DNA of 64,000 nt from positions 62,001 to 126,000 of the forward strand of contig NZ_JOAX01000002.1 in the NCBI RefSeq assembly GCF_000720485.1, written 5' to 3'. Below are positions 56,802 to 64,000 of the stretch, in pieces (the stretch's first letter is position 1; every line of letters begins with the position of its first letter). The DNA is from Streptomyces ochraceiscleroticus. Lineage in GTDB: Bacteria > Actinomycetota > Actinomycetes > Streptomycetales > Streptomycetaceae. Both the position numbers and the translations under genes were made by a program. The notes under the pieces are model-generated. The model was not told the origin of the DNA. It saw only the letters and a program-made list of their open reading frames with translations, and made no database searches.

Positions 56802-57995
56802 CTACGGCGCGCTGCGCCACGGCAGCTCGGCCGTGATCTGCGTCGGCCCGCCCGCGGGCGAGTCGAGGACGAACAGCCCGTCGACCGAGCCCAGGCGTTC
56901 GGAGAGCCCGGCCAGCCCGCTGCCCGCGGCCGGCCGCGCGCCGCCGCACCCGTCGTCGCGCACCTGTATGAGCAGCCGGTCCTCGGCCCGCCACACGTCC
57001 ACCGAAGCGCTGCGCGCCTGCGCGTGCTTGGAGACGTTCTGCAGCAGCTCGGAGACCGTGAAGTACGCGATGCCCTCGATGGCCGGCGCGGGCCGGGTGC
57101 CGAGGTCCGCGGTCACGGTGACGGGCACCGTGCAGCGCGCGGCCAGCGCCGAGAGCGCCGGGCCCAGGCCGCGGTCGGTGAGGATCGCCGGATGGATGCC
57201 GCGGGCCAGGTCGCGCAGCTCCTGGAGAGCCAGCTTCACCTCGCCGTGCGCCTCGTCCACCATCCGCGCCGCCGCGTCCGGGTCCTCCAGCAGCTTCTCC
57301 TTGGCCAGCCCCAGCCCCATGGCGAGCGCCACGAGCCGGGCCTGTGCGCCGTCGTGCAGATCACGCTCGATGCGCCGCAGGTCGGCCGCCGCGGTGTCCA
57401 CGACCGTGCCGCGCCCCGACTCCAGCTCGGCGATCCGCCGCTCCAGCTCGTCCGAGGGCGACAGCAGCCCCCGTACCAGCGCGCGGTCCACGTTCGTCAG
57501 CCCGCGCGCCACCCAGGGCAGCGCAGGCCAGGCCACGAAGAGCGACACGAAGGTGAGCGCGAAGCTGAGGATGCCCCAGGGCAGCCGCACGAAGACGTAG
57601 AGCGCGTGTCGCCACCCGACCGGGTCCTTCAGACGCGCCCACAGCCAGGGGAAGAAGCCCCGTTCGAGGGCGCGCGGCGGACTGGGCTCGTCGACGCGTA
57701 CCCCGAGGAGCGCGCGGGCCCTGGCCCGCTCCAGCTTCCCGTACTGCCGGCAGCCCCCGAGGACCAGCGCGAGCAGCGGCAGTCCGATGACTGTGACCGA
57801 CAGGCCCAGGCTCGCCGCCAGCCAGCTCACCAGCAGCGCGAAGGCCACCACGTCCAGCGGGAAGTTGCACAGCAGGTGCGTGATCTCGCGCCAGGTCCCG
57901 GCGCTCAAGGGGGAGCGGGGCGGGGGAGGAACCGGGACGATTCCGTCGTCGTGGCCGTCGTGGGCGCGCCTGCCCGGGGCGGAGGTCACCGTCAT
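56802..57995 (-). CDS. Sensor histidine kinase 2 (HisKA_3 type)
   Basis: A 397-residue paralogue of the adjacent kinase. Membrane helices lie at about 43-85 and 130-165; it lacks the extra extracytoplasmic segment of kinase 1. H214 in [12 protein letters not shown] is the phosphorylation site; the N-box is [13 protein letters not shown] and the G-box DDGCGG...[11 protein letters not shown]. It is first in the minus-strand unit kinase 2-kinase 1-regulator and divergent from nuoA2, separated by 242 bp rich in palindromes. Confidence 0.9.
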   Translation of the reverse strand: MTVTSAPGRRAHDGHDDGIVPVPPPPRSPLSAGTWREITHLLCNFPLDVVAFALLVSWLAASLGLSVTVIGLPLLALVLGGCRQYGKLERARARALLGVRVDEPSPPRALERGFFPWLWARLKDPVGWRHALYVFVRLPWGILSFALTFVSLFVAWPALPWVARGLTNVDRALVRGLLSPSDELERRIAELESGRGTVVDTAAADLRRIERDLHDGAQARLVALAMGLGLAKEKLLEDPDAAARMVDEAHGEVKLALQELRDLARGIHPAILTDRGLGPALSALAARCTVPVTVTADLGTRPAPAIEGIAYFTVSELLQNVSKHAQARSASVDVWRAEDRLLIQVRDDGCGGARPAAGSGLAGLSERLGSVDGLFVLDSPAGGPTQITAELPWRSAP

Positions 57996-58053
57996 GGAGG
58001 CCAGCTTGCCGGGCCGCGCGGCCCGCGGCCATGGGGTGGATAGGTGGGGCGAA

Positions 58054-58147
58054 GTGGGGATATCCCCACCTCCCAGCCGGTGGGACTGCTCGGTCCCACC
58101 CCTGCAGGGCCTAGACTCCCGTCCGTACAGATCGTCGAAAAATTTCG
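58054..58147. promoter_or_regulatory. Palindromic regulatory region between kinase 2 and nuoA2
   Basis: Three palindromes lie in 94 bp: the perfect 16-mer GTGGGGATATCCCCAC (58054-58069), GGTGGGAC-N6-GTCCCACC (58079-58100), and CGAAA-AA-TTTCG (58136-58147). TAGACT (58112-58117) is the likely -10 box of the nuo2 operon, so the second palindrome covers its -35 position. TCCCCACCTC also occurs ahead of kinase 1 (56738-56747). Confidence 0.6.
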
Positions 58148-58237
58148 GCGAAAGCGGTTGCAGAGGGGTGGCCCTGCGCGTACGGCGCGTACGAGGCGGC
58201 CCGCTGCACACGAGCAGTCAGGGAGCGAGGGGCGGAC

Positions 58238-58639
58238 GTGCCGGACGCGACCGTACGCACCATCAGCGCCGCGGACTATTTCCAGGGCTATTCGGCCGTC
58301 GGGCTCATCGCCGTGATCGGCGTGCTCTTCGTGGCCGTCGCCTTCGGGTCCGCACGCCTGATGCGGCCTGTGGTGCCCACACCCGAGAAACTGCTCACGT
58401 ACGAATGCGGAGTGGATCCCGTAGGGGAGGGCTGGGCGCACACCCAGGTCCGCTACTACGTATACGCGTTTCTGTACGTCATCTTTGCCGTCGACTCGAT
58501 CTTCCTGTTCCCTTGGGCGACGGTCTTCGCCGCACCCGGTTTCGGCGGCATCACGCTGGTGGAGATGTTCATCTTCCTCGGCTTCCTCGCTGTCGGCCTG
58601 CTCTACGCATGGAAGAAGGGCGTCCTGGAATGGACGTGA
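58238..58639 (+). CDS. nuoA2: NADH-quinone oxidoreductase subunit A, second copy
   Basis: A 133-residue paralogue of NuoA with three helices and the loop [11 protein letters not shown]. It starts an operon that continues past the window end. GTG 58238 has GGGAG about 12 bases upstream. Its last codons overlap the nuoB2 start by 10 bases. Confidence 0.94.
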   Translation: MPDATVRTISAADYFQGYSAVGLIAVIGVLFVAVAFGSARLMRPVVPTPEKLLTYECGVDPVGEGWAHTQVRYYVYAFLYVIFAVDSIFLFPWATVFAAPGFGGITLVEMFIFLGFLAVGLLYAWKKGVLEWT

Positions 58640-59325
58640 CCCCCGCCTCCGCGGCCAACGGAGCCTCGCCGGGCCCCGAGCTCCTGCCCGAGCCGCGCCG
58701 CCTCGGCCCGCTGGCCCGCCTCGCCCCCGAACCGATGAAGGTGGTCCTGAACTGGGGCCGCCGCTACAGCCTGTGGGTCTTCAACTTCGGGCTCGCCTGC
58801 TGCGCGATCGAGTTCATCGCCGCGTCCATGGCGCGGCACGACTTCATCCGGCTCGGTGTGATCCCCTTCGCGCCCGGCCCGCGCCAGGCCGACCTGATGG
58901 TCGTGTCCGGCACGGTCACGGACAAGATGGCGCCCGCCGTGAAGCGGCTGTACGAACAGATGCCCGAGCCGAAGTACGTGATCTCCTTCGGGGCCTGCTC
59001 CAACTGCGGCGGCCCCTACTGGGACTCGTACTCCGTCACGAAGGGCGTCGACCAGATCATCCCGGTGGACGTGTACGTACCGGGCTGCCCGCCGCGCCCC
59101 GAAGCGCTGCTGCAGGGCATCCTCAAGCTCCAAGAGAAGATCGCCCAGGAGTCGCTGGCGGAGCGGTACGGCCGCGGCGCCGAGTCCGGCAAGGGCGCGG
59201 GCCGGCCGTCGGCCAAGGCGCTGCGGAGCGGGCTGGTGACCCCGCCGGCGCCGCCCGCCGCCGGGTCCGGGCAGTCGTCCACCGAGCAGCCGCCGTCCGA
59301 GCAGACCGGGGAGGACACCCGATGA
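58630..59325 (+). CDS. nuoB2: NADH-quinone oxidoreductase subunit B, second copy
   Basis: The 231-residue paralogue keeps all four N2 cluster ligands: C57, C58, C123 and C153. It therefore should still deliver electrons to quinone. It differs from NuoB in a long Pro/Ser/Gln-rich C-terminal tail (about 170-231) and an N-terminal extension. ATG 58630 overlaps nuoA2. Confidence 0.94.
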   Translation: MDVTPASAANGASPGPELLPEPRRLGPLARLAPEPMKVVLNWGRRYSLWVFNFGLACCAIEFIAASMARHDFIRLGVIPFAPGPRQADLMVVSGTVTDKMAPAVKRLYEQMPEPKYVISFGACSNCGGPYWDSYSVTKGVDQIIPVDVYVPGCPPRPEALLQGILKLQEKIAQESLAERYGRGAESGKGAGRPSAKALRSGLVTPPAPPAAGSGQSSTEQPPSEQTGEDTR

Positions 59326-60677
59326 CGGCCCAGCCGCCCGAGCCGGGTACGCCCGAGGAAGCGACGCCCGCTGCACCCGAAGGTGCGGCCGCAGCACCTG
59401 AAGCGGCGTCCGCAGCATCTGAAGGCGCGCCCGCAGCACCTGAAGGGGCGACCGCCGCCGTTTCTGAGACCGCGTCCGAGGCCGCTCCCGAGGCCGAGCC
59501 CGCGGCACCCGTGGGGTGGCTGCCGGAGCCGGCCGAGCAGATCTTCGGTGTCGGGGCCACGGCCGAGGAGGCGTACGGCCTGCTCACCGTGGACGTACCG
59601 GCCACGGCCTGGACCGACGCCCTGACCGCTGCCCGGGACGTCCTGGGCTGCACGTATTTCGACTGGCTGAGCGCCGTCGACGAGCCCGGCACCGGGTTCC
59701 GCGTCTGCGCGCACGTCGCCGACGTGTCCCGTACCGGTGACATCCGGCGGCTCCTCGTACGGACCACCGTGCCGCACGAGGCGGCCGCGCTGCCCACCGC
59801 CGTCGGCGTGTACGCGGGCGCGGGCTGGCACGAGCGCGAGACGCACGAGATGTTCGGCGTCGACTTCACCGGCCACCCGGGCCTCACACCGCTGCTGCTG
59901 CCCGAGGGCTTCGAAGGGCACCCGCTGCGCAAGGACTTCGTGCTCGCCGCGCGGGTCGCCAAGGCGTGGCCGGGCGCGAAGGAGCCGGGCGAGTCCGAGC
60001 ACGGCGGTCCCAAGCGACGCCAGATGCTGCCGCCGGGCGTGCCCGACCCGAACGAGTGGGGCCCGCTCAAGGGCCAGCTTCCGCCCGTTCCGGCCCGTCC
60101 TGCGCGCGGAGCGGCCCGGGGTGCCCGGGCTGCCGGTGCGGCGGGGCGTGCTGCCGGGGCCGGCCGCGCGGCCGGCGCGGGTCGTGAGGCCGCGGCAGGC
60201 GCGGCGGGTGCCGCCGGGGAGCGTCCGGCCCGCCGGACGCGGAGCGTGAGCGCCGGGTCCGCGAGCCAGCAGGCCGCTGCGGACGCCGAGAAGCCCGAGT
60301 CCAAGGGCGTCGAACCGCCGAAGGACACGGAGGCCCCGAAGGCCGCCGAGGCCGCCAAGGAGGCGGCCGCCGACACGGCTGGTAAGACGGCGCCGACGGG
60401 ACCGGACACCACGGCGTCCGCCCCGCGGACCGCGCCGCGCTCTTCGGACGCACCGTGGCACCATGCGCGTCCCGCGTTCGACGGCGAGCCGTCACCCGAG
60501 GGCTCCGGGGACAAACCGTCCCCCGAGGGCGAGACCCCGAAGGCGCAGCGCGACCAGAAGGCCGAGCCCACCCCGAAGGCCGAGGACGGCGCCCGTGAGG
60601 ACGCACCGGCCGACGCCAACGGACGTACCGACGACACCGAACGCACCGACGACGAGACAGGAGGCGGCACCGCATGA
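59322..60677 (+). CDS. nuoC2: NADH-quinone oxidoreductase subunit C-like, with long disordered tails
   Basis: Only residues of about 65-245 form the NuoC domain, ending in [18 protein letters not shown] and HPLRKDF. The first 60 residues are a tandem Ala/Glu/Pro repeat (a 21-bp unit, four copies), and the last roughly 200 residues are Ala/Gly/Arg then Glu/Lys/Pro-rich and disordered. At 451 residues it is more than twice the usual NuoC, yet it contains no NuoD domain. nuoH2 follows directly, overlapping by 4 bases. Confidence 0.9.
   Translation: MTAQPPEPGTPEEATPAAPEGAAAAPEAASAASEGAPAAPEGATAAVSETASEAAPEAEPAAPVGWLPEPAEQIFGVGATAEEAYGLLTVDVPATAWTDALTAARDVLGCTYFDWLSAVDEPGTGFRVCAHVADVSRTGDIRRLLVRTTVPHEAAALPTAVGVYAGAGWHERETHEMFGVDFTGHPGLTPLLLPEGFEGHPLRKDFVLAARVAKAWPGAKEPGESEHGGPKRRQMLPPGVPDPNEWGPLKGQLPPVPARPARGAARGARAAGAAGRAAGAGRAAGAGREAAAGAAGAAGERPARRTRSVSAGSASQQAAADAEKPESKGVEPPKDTEAPKAAEAAKEAAADTAGKTAPTGPDTTASAPRTAPRSSDAPWHHARPAFDGEPSPEGSGDKPSPEGETPKAQRDQKAEPTPKAEDGAREDAPADANGRTDDTERTDDETGGGTA
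59370..59453 (+). repeat. 21-bp tandem repeat, four units, in nuoC2
   Basis: Units at 59370-59390, 59391-59411, 59412-59432 and 59433-59453 each follow GC(A/T)GCA(C/T)C(C/T)GAAG and encode a seven-residue AA(P/S)E-type repeat in frame at the N-terminus. Confidence 0.85.
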
Positions 60678-61639
60678 GTGACACGCTCGCGATCGTCCTC
60701 CGCGTCCTCGCCGTCTTCGTGATCTTCCTGGTCTTCCCGCTCGTCATCGGCCAGACCGAGCACAAGGTCATGGCGCACATGCAGGGCCGGCTCGGCCCGA
60801 TGTACGCGGGCGGCTTCCACGGCTGGGCGCAGCTGGTCGCCGACGGCGTGAAGTTCGCGCAGAAGGAGGACATCGTCCCGGCGGGCGCCGACCGGCGGAT
60901 CTTCCAGCTCGCGCCGGCCGTCGCCCTGCTGCCGTACCTGCTCGTCCTGATCGCCATCCCGGTCGGCCCGGGCAACGCGGTCGGCCAGGCGCTCGACGCG
61001 GGCGTCTTCTTCGTGCTCGCCGTGATGGGCGTCGGCGTCCTCGGCTCCCTGATGGCGGGCTGGGCCTCGGCGAACAAGTTCTCCCTGCTCGGTGGTCTCC
61101 GTACGGCCGCGCAGCTGCTGGCGTACGAGCTGCCGATGCTGCTCGCCGCCGCGTCCGTCGCGATGGCCGCCGGCACGCTCTCGCTGCCCGGCATCCTCGA
61201 CGCCTTCCACTGGTGGTGGGTGCCGTGGCAGATCGTCGGCGGGCTGGTGTTCTTCACGGCCGGGCTCGCGGAGCTGCAGCGGCCGCCGTTCGACATGCCG
61301 GTGGCCGACTCCGAGATCATCTTCGGCGCGTACACCGAGTACACCGGACTGCGCTTCGCGCTCTTCCTGCTGGCCGAGTACGCCGGCATCGTCGTCCTCT
61401 GCGCGCTGACCGCCGTCCTCTTCCTGGGCGGCTGGCACGGCCCCTTCGGCGCCGACGGGCTGGGCTGGCTCTGGATGCTCCTGAAGACCGTCGTACTGGC
61501 CTTTGGCGTCATCTGGCTGCGGGTCAGCTACCCGCGGCTCCGCGAGGACCAGCTGCAGAAGCTCGCCTGGACCTGCCTCATCCCGCTCGCTCTCGCCCAG
61601 ATCGCCCTCACCGGCGTCATCAAGGTGGTGATCTCCTGA
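60674..61639 (+). CDS. nuoH2: NADH-quinone oxidoreductase subunit H, second copy
   Basis: A 321-residue paralogue with about eight helices, shorter than NuoH because the cytosolic tail is absent. The loop [19 protein letters not shown] replaces the ERK...RIGPNR form, and the quinone-channel loop reads [19 protein letters not shown] instead of the ESEGDLV form, changing several acidic positions. These changes suggest altered quinone-site coupling. ATG 60674; the stop overlaps nuoI2. Confidence 0.94.
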   Translation: MSDTLAIVLRVLAVFVIFLVFPLVIGQTEHKVMAHMQGRLGPMYAGGFHGWAQLVADGVKFAQKEDIVPAGADRRIFQLAPAVALLPYLLVLIAIPVGPGNAVGQALDAGVFFVLAVMGVGVLGSLMAGWASANKFSLLGGLRTAAQLLAYELPMLLAAASVAMAAGTLSLPGILDAFHWWWVPWQIVGGLVFFTAGLAELQRPPFDMPVADSEIIFGAYTEYTGLRFALFLLAEYAGIVVLCALTAVLFLGGWHGPFGADGLGWLWMLLKTVVLAFGVIWLRVSYPRLREDQLQKLAWTCLIPLALAQIALTGVIKVVIS

Positions 61640-62271
61640 TGGGCATCCCCGGTTCCGGCCTCGCCAAGGGCCTGGCCGTCACGCTCCGGACCATGACGAA
61701 GCGCACGGTCACCGAGCAGTACCCGGACGTCCAGCCCGAGCTGCCGTCCCGCACCCGTGGAGTCATCGGGTTGTTCGAGGAGAACTGCACGGTCTGCATG
61801 CTGTGCGCCCGCGAGTGCCCGGACTGGTGCATCTACATCGACTCCCACAAGGAGACGGTGCCGCCGGCCGCGCCCGGAGGCCGCGAGCGCAGCCGTAACG
61901 TGCTCGACCGCTTCGCCATCGACTTCTCGCTGTGCATGTACTGCGGCATCTGCATCGAGGTGTGTCCGTTCGACGCCCTCTTCTGGTCGCCGGAATTCGA
62001 GTACGCCGAGACCGACATCCACGAACTGACCCACGAGCGCGACAAGCTGCGCGAGTGGATGTGGACGGTGCCTGAGCCGCCCCCGCTCGACCCGGGCGCG
62101 GAGCAGCCCAAGGAGATCGCCGCCGCCCAGAAGGCCGCCGACAAGCTGGCAGCCCAGCAGGCCAAGGAGGCCGAAGAGGCCGCGGCGGCCCAGCAGGCCG
62201 AATCGGCGCAGGCCGAATCCGGGCAGGCCGGGGAAGCCCCGCAGGCCAAGGACGCAGGGGAGGAAGCGTGA
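61639..62271 (+). CDS. nuoI2: NADH-quinone oxidoreductase subunit I, second copy
   Basis: A 210-residue ferredoxin-like subunit with both [4Fe-4S] sites intact: C50, C53, C56, C60 and C99, C102, C105, C109. With no NuoG in the cluster, this subunit is the most likely electron entry point for an external donor. The C-terminal 60 residues are an Ala/Glu/Gln-rich tail. ATG 61639 overlaps the nuoH2 stop. Confidence 0.94.
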   Translation: MGIPGSGLAKGLAVTLRTMTKRTVTEQYPDVQPELPSRTRGVIGLFEENCTVCMLCARECPDWCIYIDSHKETVPPAAPGGRERSRNVLDRFAIDFSLCMYCGICIEVCPFDALFWSPEFEYAETDIHELTHERDKLREWMWTVPEPPPLDPGAEQPKEIAAAQKAADKLAAQQAKEAEEAAAAQQAESAQAESGQAGEAPQAKDAGEEA

Positions 62272-62861
62272 CGCTCGCCGCCGCAAGCCACGGCTTCCTG
62301 ACGCCCAGCGGCGTGGAGATCGCGTTCCTCCTCGTCGGCCTGGTCACCCTCGGCGCGGCCGTGGTCACCGTCACCACCAAGCAGCTGGTGCACGCCGCGC
62401 TGTGGCTGGTGGTCGCCCTCGGCGGGATCGCCGTGGAGTACCTCCTGCTCACCGCGGAGTTCATCGCCTGGGTGCAGGTGCTCATCTATGTCGGTTCCGT
62501 GGTCGTCCTCCTTCTCTTCGGACTGATGCTGACCAAGGCGCCCATCGGCCGCTCGCCGGACGCCGACTCCGGCAACCGCTGGGCCGCGCTCCTGGTGGCC
62601 GTGGCCTCCGCCGCGGTCCTCGTCTGGGTCGTCGTCGACGCCTTCCGCGCGTCCTGGATCGACCTCGACGGCGCCGCCCAAGGCTCCACCGAGGTCTCCG
62701 GACGCAGCCTCTTCCAGCACTGGGTGCTGCCCTTCGAGGCGCTGTCCGTACTCCTGCTGGCCGCGCTGGTCGGCGCGATCGTGCTCTCCCGCAGGAACGG
62801 GGAGGGCCCCCAGGAGACCGGCCGCGCCGCGGCCCCCGTAAGCCGAGAGGGACAGCGCTGA
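62268..62861 (+). CDS. nuoJ2: NADH-quinone oxidoreductase subunit J, second copy
   Basis: A 197-residue membrane subunit with five helices and the flexible helix region [20 protein letters not shown]. It is closer to the standard NuoJ length than the first copy. GTG 62268 overlaps the nuoI2 stop, and its stop overlaps the nuoK2 start. Confidence 0.93.
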   Translation: MTLAAASHGFLTPSGVEIAFLLVGLVTLGAAVVTVTTKQLVHAALWLVVALGGIAVEYLLLTAEFIAWVQVLIYVGSVVVLLLFGLMLTKAPIGRSPDADSGNRWAALLVAVASAAVLVWVVVDAFRASWIDLDGAAQGSTEVSGRSLFQHWVLPFEALSVLLLAALVGAIVLSRRNGEGPQETGRAAAPVSREGQR

Positions 62862-63226
62862 TGCATCTCGCCTACCCCGCCGTCCTCGCCGTCCTCCTCT
62901 TCTGCGTCGGCCTCTACGGCGTCCTCGCCCGGCGCAACGCGATCCTGGTCCTGATGTCCGTCGAGCTGATGCTCAACGCCGTCAATCTCAACCTCGTCGC
63001 CTTCGACGTCTGGCTGCGCGACACGCTCCACGCAGGCCAGGCGCTCACCCTCTTCACGATCGCCGTCGCCGCCGCCGAGATCGGCATCGGCCTCGCGATC
63101 GTCCTGCTCGTCTACCGCAACCGCGGCAGCTCCGACGTCGACAAGCTCACCGACCTCGCCGAGCGCTCCGCGGAGGACGAGCAGGCGCACCCGCAGTCCC
63201 AGCAGCAGGCGGAGGCCGCCGCGTGA
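62861..63226 (+). CDS. nuoK2: NADH-quinone oxidoreductase subunit K, second copy
   Basis: A 121-residue three-helix protein. Both essential buried glutamates are present ([12 protein letters not shown] and [11 protein letters not shown]), so proton translocation is expected to be retained. A 25-residue hydrophilic Gln/Glu/Ala-rich tail is added. Confidence 0.94.
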   Translation: MHLAYPAVLAVLLFCVGLYGVLARRNAILVLMSVELMLNAVNLNLVAFDVWLRDTLHAGQALTLFTIAVAAAEIGIGLAIVLLVYRNRGSSDVDKLTDLAERSAEDEQAHPQSQQQAEAAA

Positions 63227-64000
63227 CGACCACGACCACCGCCGTCCTCGTCCCCCTCCTGCCGTTCCTCGGCGCCGCCTTCGGCCTCCTCCTGGGGCGG
63301 CGTGCACCCGGCTTCGTACGGCCGCTCGCCGTCCTGCCGACCCTCGCCGCGGCCGTACTGGCCGTCGTCGTGGCCGCACGGCAGGGCGGGGGAGCGGCGC
63401 TCGACGCGGCGACGGAGCTGACCCCGACCGGCTCGGTCCCCATCGAGCTGGCCCTGCACATCGACGGCTTCGCCGCCCTGGTCGCGGTGCTCGTCGGCGT
63501 CGTCGCCACATGCGTGCAGCTCTACTCCACCGGCTATTTGCGCGACGACCCGCGCTACGCCTCGTACGCCGCGCTGGTCTCCCTCTTCACCTCCGCGATG
63601 CTGCTCGTCGTCTACTCCGGCGACCTGATGGTGCTGCTGGTCGGCTGGGAGATCATGGGCATCTGCTCGTACTTCCTGGTCGGCCACTACTGGGAGACCG
63701 AGGCCGCCCGGTCCGCGTCCCTCAAGGCGTTCCTGGTCACCAAGCTCGGCGACGTCCCCTTCCTGTTCGGTCTCTTCGCGCTCGCCGCGGACGCCGGCAC
63801 CTTCCGCATCACCGGCGTACTGAACGCCGTCACCAGCGGCGACCTGCACCACCCGACGCTGATCGCGCTGCTCCTGCTCGCCGGTGTGGCGGGCAAGTCC
63901 GCGCAGTTCCCGCTGCACACGTGGCTGCCCGACGCGATGGCCGGCCCCACGCCGGTCTCCGCGCTGATCCACGCCGCCACGATGGTCGCGGCCGGTGTCT
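63223..64000 (+). CDS. nuoL2: NADH-quinone oxidoreductase subunit L, second copy (truncated by window)
   Basis: The first 259 codons are visible and the frame runs off the end. The antiporter-like fold is clear: [22 protein letters not shown], the key Glu in [20 protein letters not shown], and the Lys/His region [36 protein letters not shown] 63223 overlaps the nuoK2 stop. nuoM2 and nuoN2 would be expected beyond the window. Confidence 0.94.
   Translation, partial: MTTTTTAVLVPLLPFLGAAFGLLLGRRAPGFVRPLAVLPTLAAAVLAVVVAARQGGGAALDAATELTPTGSVPIELALHIDGFAALVAVLVGVVATCVQLYSTGYLRDDPRYASYAALVSLFTSAMLLVVYSGDLMVLLVGWEIMGICSYFLVGHYWETEAARSASLKAFLVTKLGDVPFLFGLFALAADAGTFRITGVLNAVTSGDLHHPTLIALLLLAGVAGKSAQFPLHTWLPDAMAGPTPVSALIHAATMVAAGV

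Overview
The window is high-GC DNA that reads as a Streptomyces (or close relative) chromosome. The support is near-exclusive G/C third codon positions, GTG/TTG starts, TAGnnT-type -10 boxes, futalosine-pathway menaquinone genes, an actinobacterial oxygen-tolerant KorAB-type oxidoreductase, and two complex I loci in one neighbourhood. The gene order is the conserved Streptomyces core arrangement as I remember it; I could not run a search. I see no insertion sequence, prophage, CRISPR array, tRNA or rRNA gene. All calls come from reading the sequence.

Layout. 1-5,600: the end of a UbiX-type flavin prenyltransferase, an Lrp/AsnC regulator, mqnE, a GNAT acetyltransferase whose start codon sits inside an 11-bp inverted repeat, a DUF4229 membrane protein, a Cys-rich leader peptide ahead of a dicarboxylate/amino acid:cation symporter, and a TetR regulator. 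5,600-11,300: a fatty-acyl block (MaoC-like hydratase and FabG4-like reductase on the minus strand, FadA-like thiolase and acyl-CoA synthetase on the plus strand). The TetR promoter and the divergent reductase/thiolase promoter share an operator-like sequence. 11,500-19,500: cold-shock protein, mqnA, mqnC, a barrel-less amidohydrolase relative, menG, a GNAT, a geranylgeranyl-reductase family protein, an IclR regulator and a small monooxygenase. 19,500-37,400: an NlpC/P60 hydrolase divergent from a complete fourteen-gene nuoA-N operon. 37,400-50,600: two lipoproteins, an ATP-grasp/FAD-oxidoreductase pair, an S15 peptidase with a POT peptide transporter, a polyprenyl diphosphate synthase, a LolA-like protein, an ABC exporter and RarD. 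50,900-58,000 (minus strand): korAB, one NarL-type response regulator and two paralogous histidine kinases. 58,238-end: a second nuo cluster A2-B2-C2-H2-I2-J2-K2-L2, cut by the window edge.

How it fits together. MqnA, MqnE and MqnC are early futalosine-pathway steps; UbiX, the polyprenyl synthase, MenG and the geranylgeranyl reductase supply decarboxylation cofactor, side chain, ring methylation and side-chain saturation. The quinone is the electron acceptor of the Nuo complexes next door. The second cluster has no nuoD, E, F or G between its genes and lies beside korAB, whose product is reduced ferredoxin, so a ferredoxin- or otherwise alternatively fed quinone reductase is the most interesting system-level hypothesis here. 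Two near-identical kinase cores with one response regulator sit between them, with strong palindromes in the promoter region shared with nuoA2.
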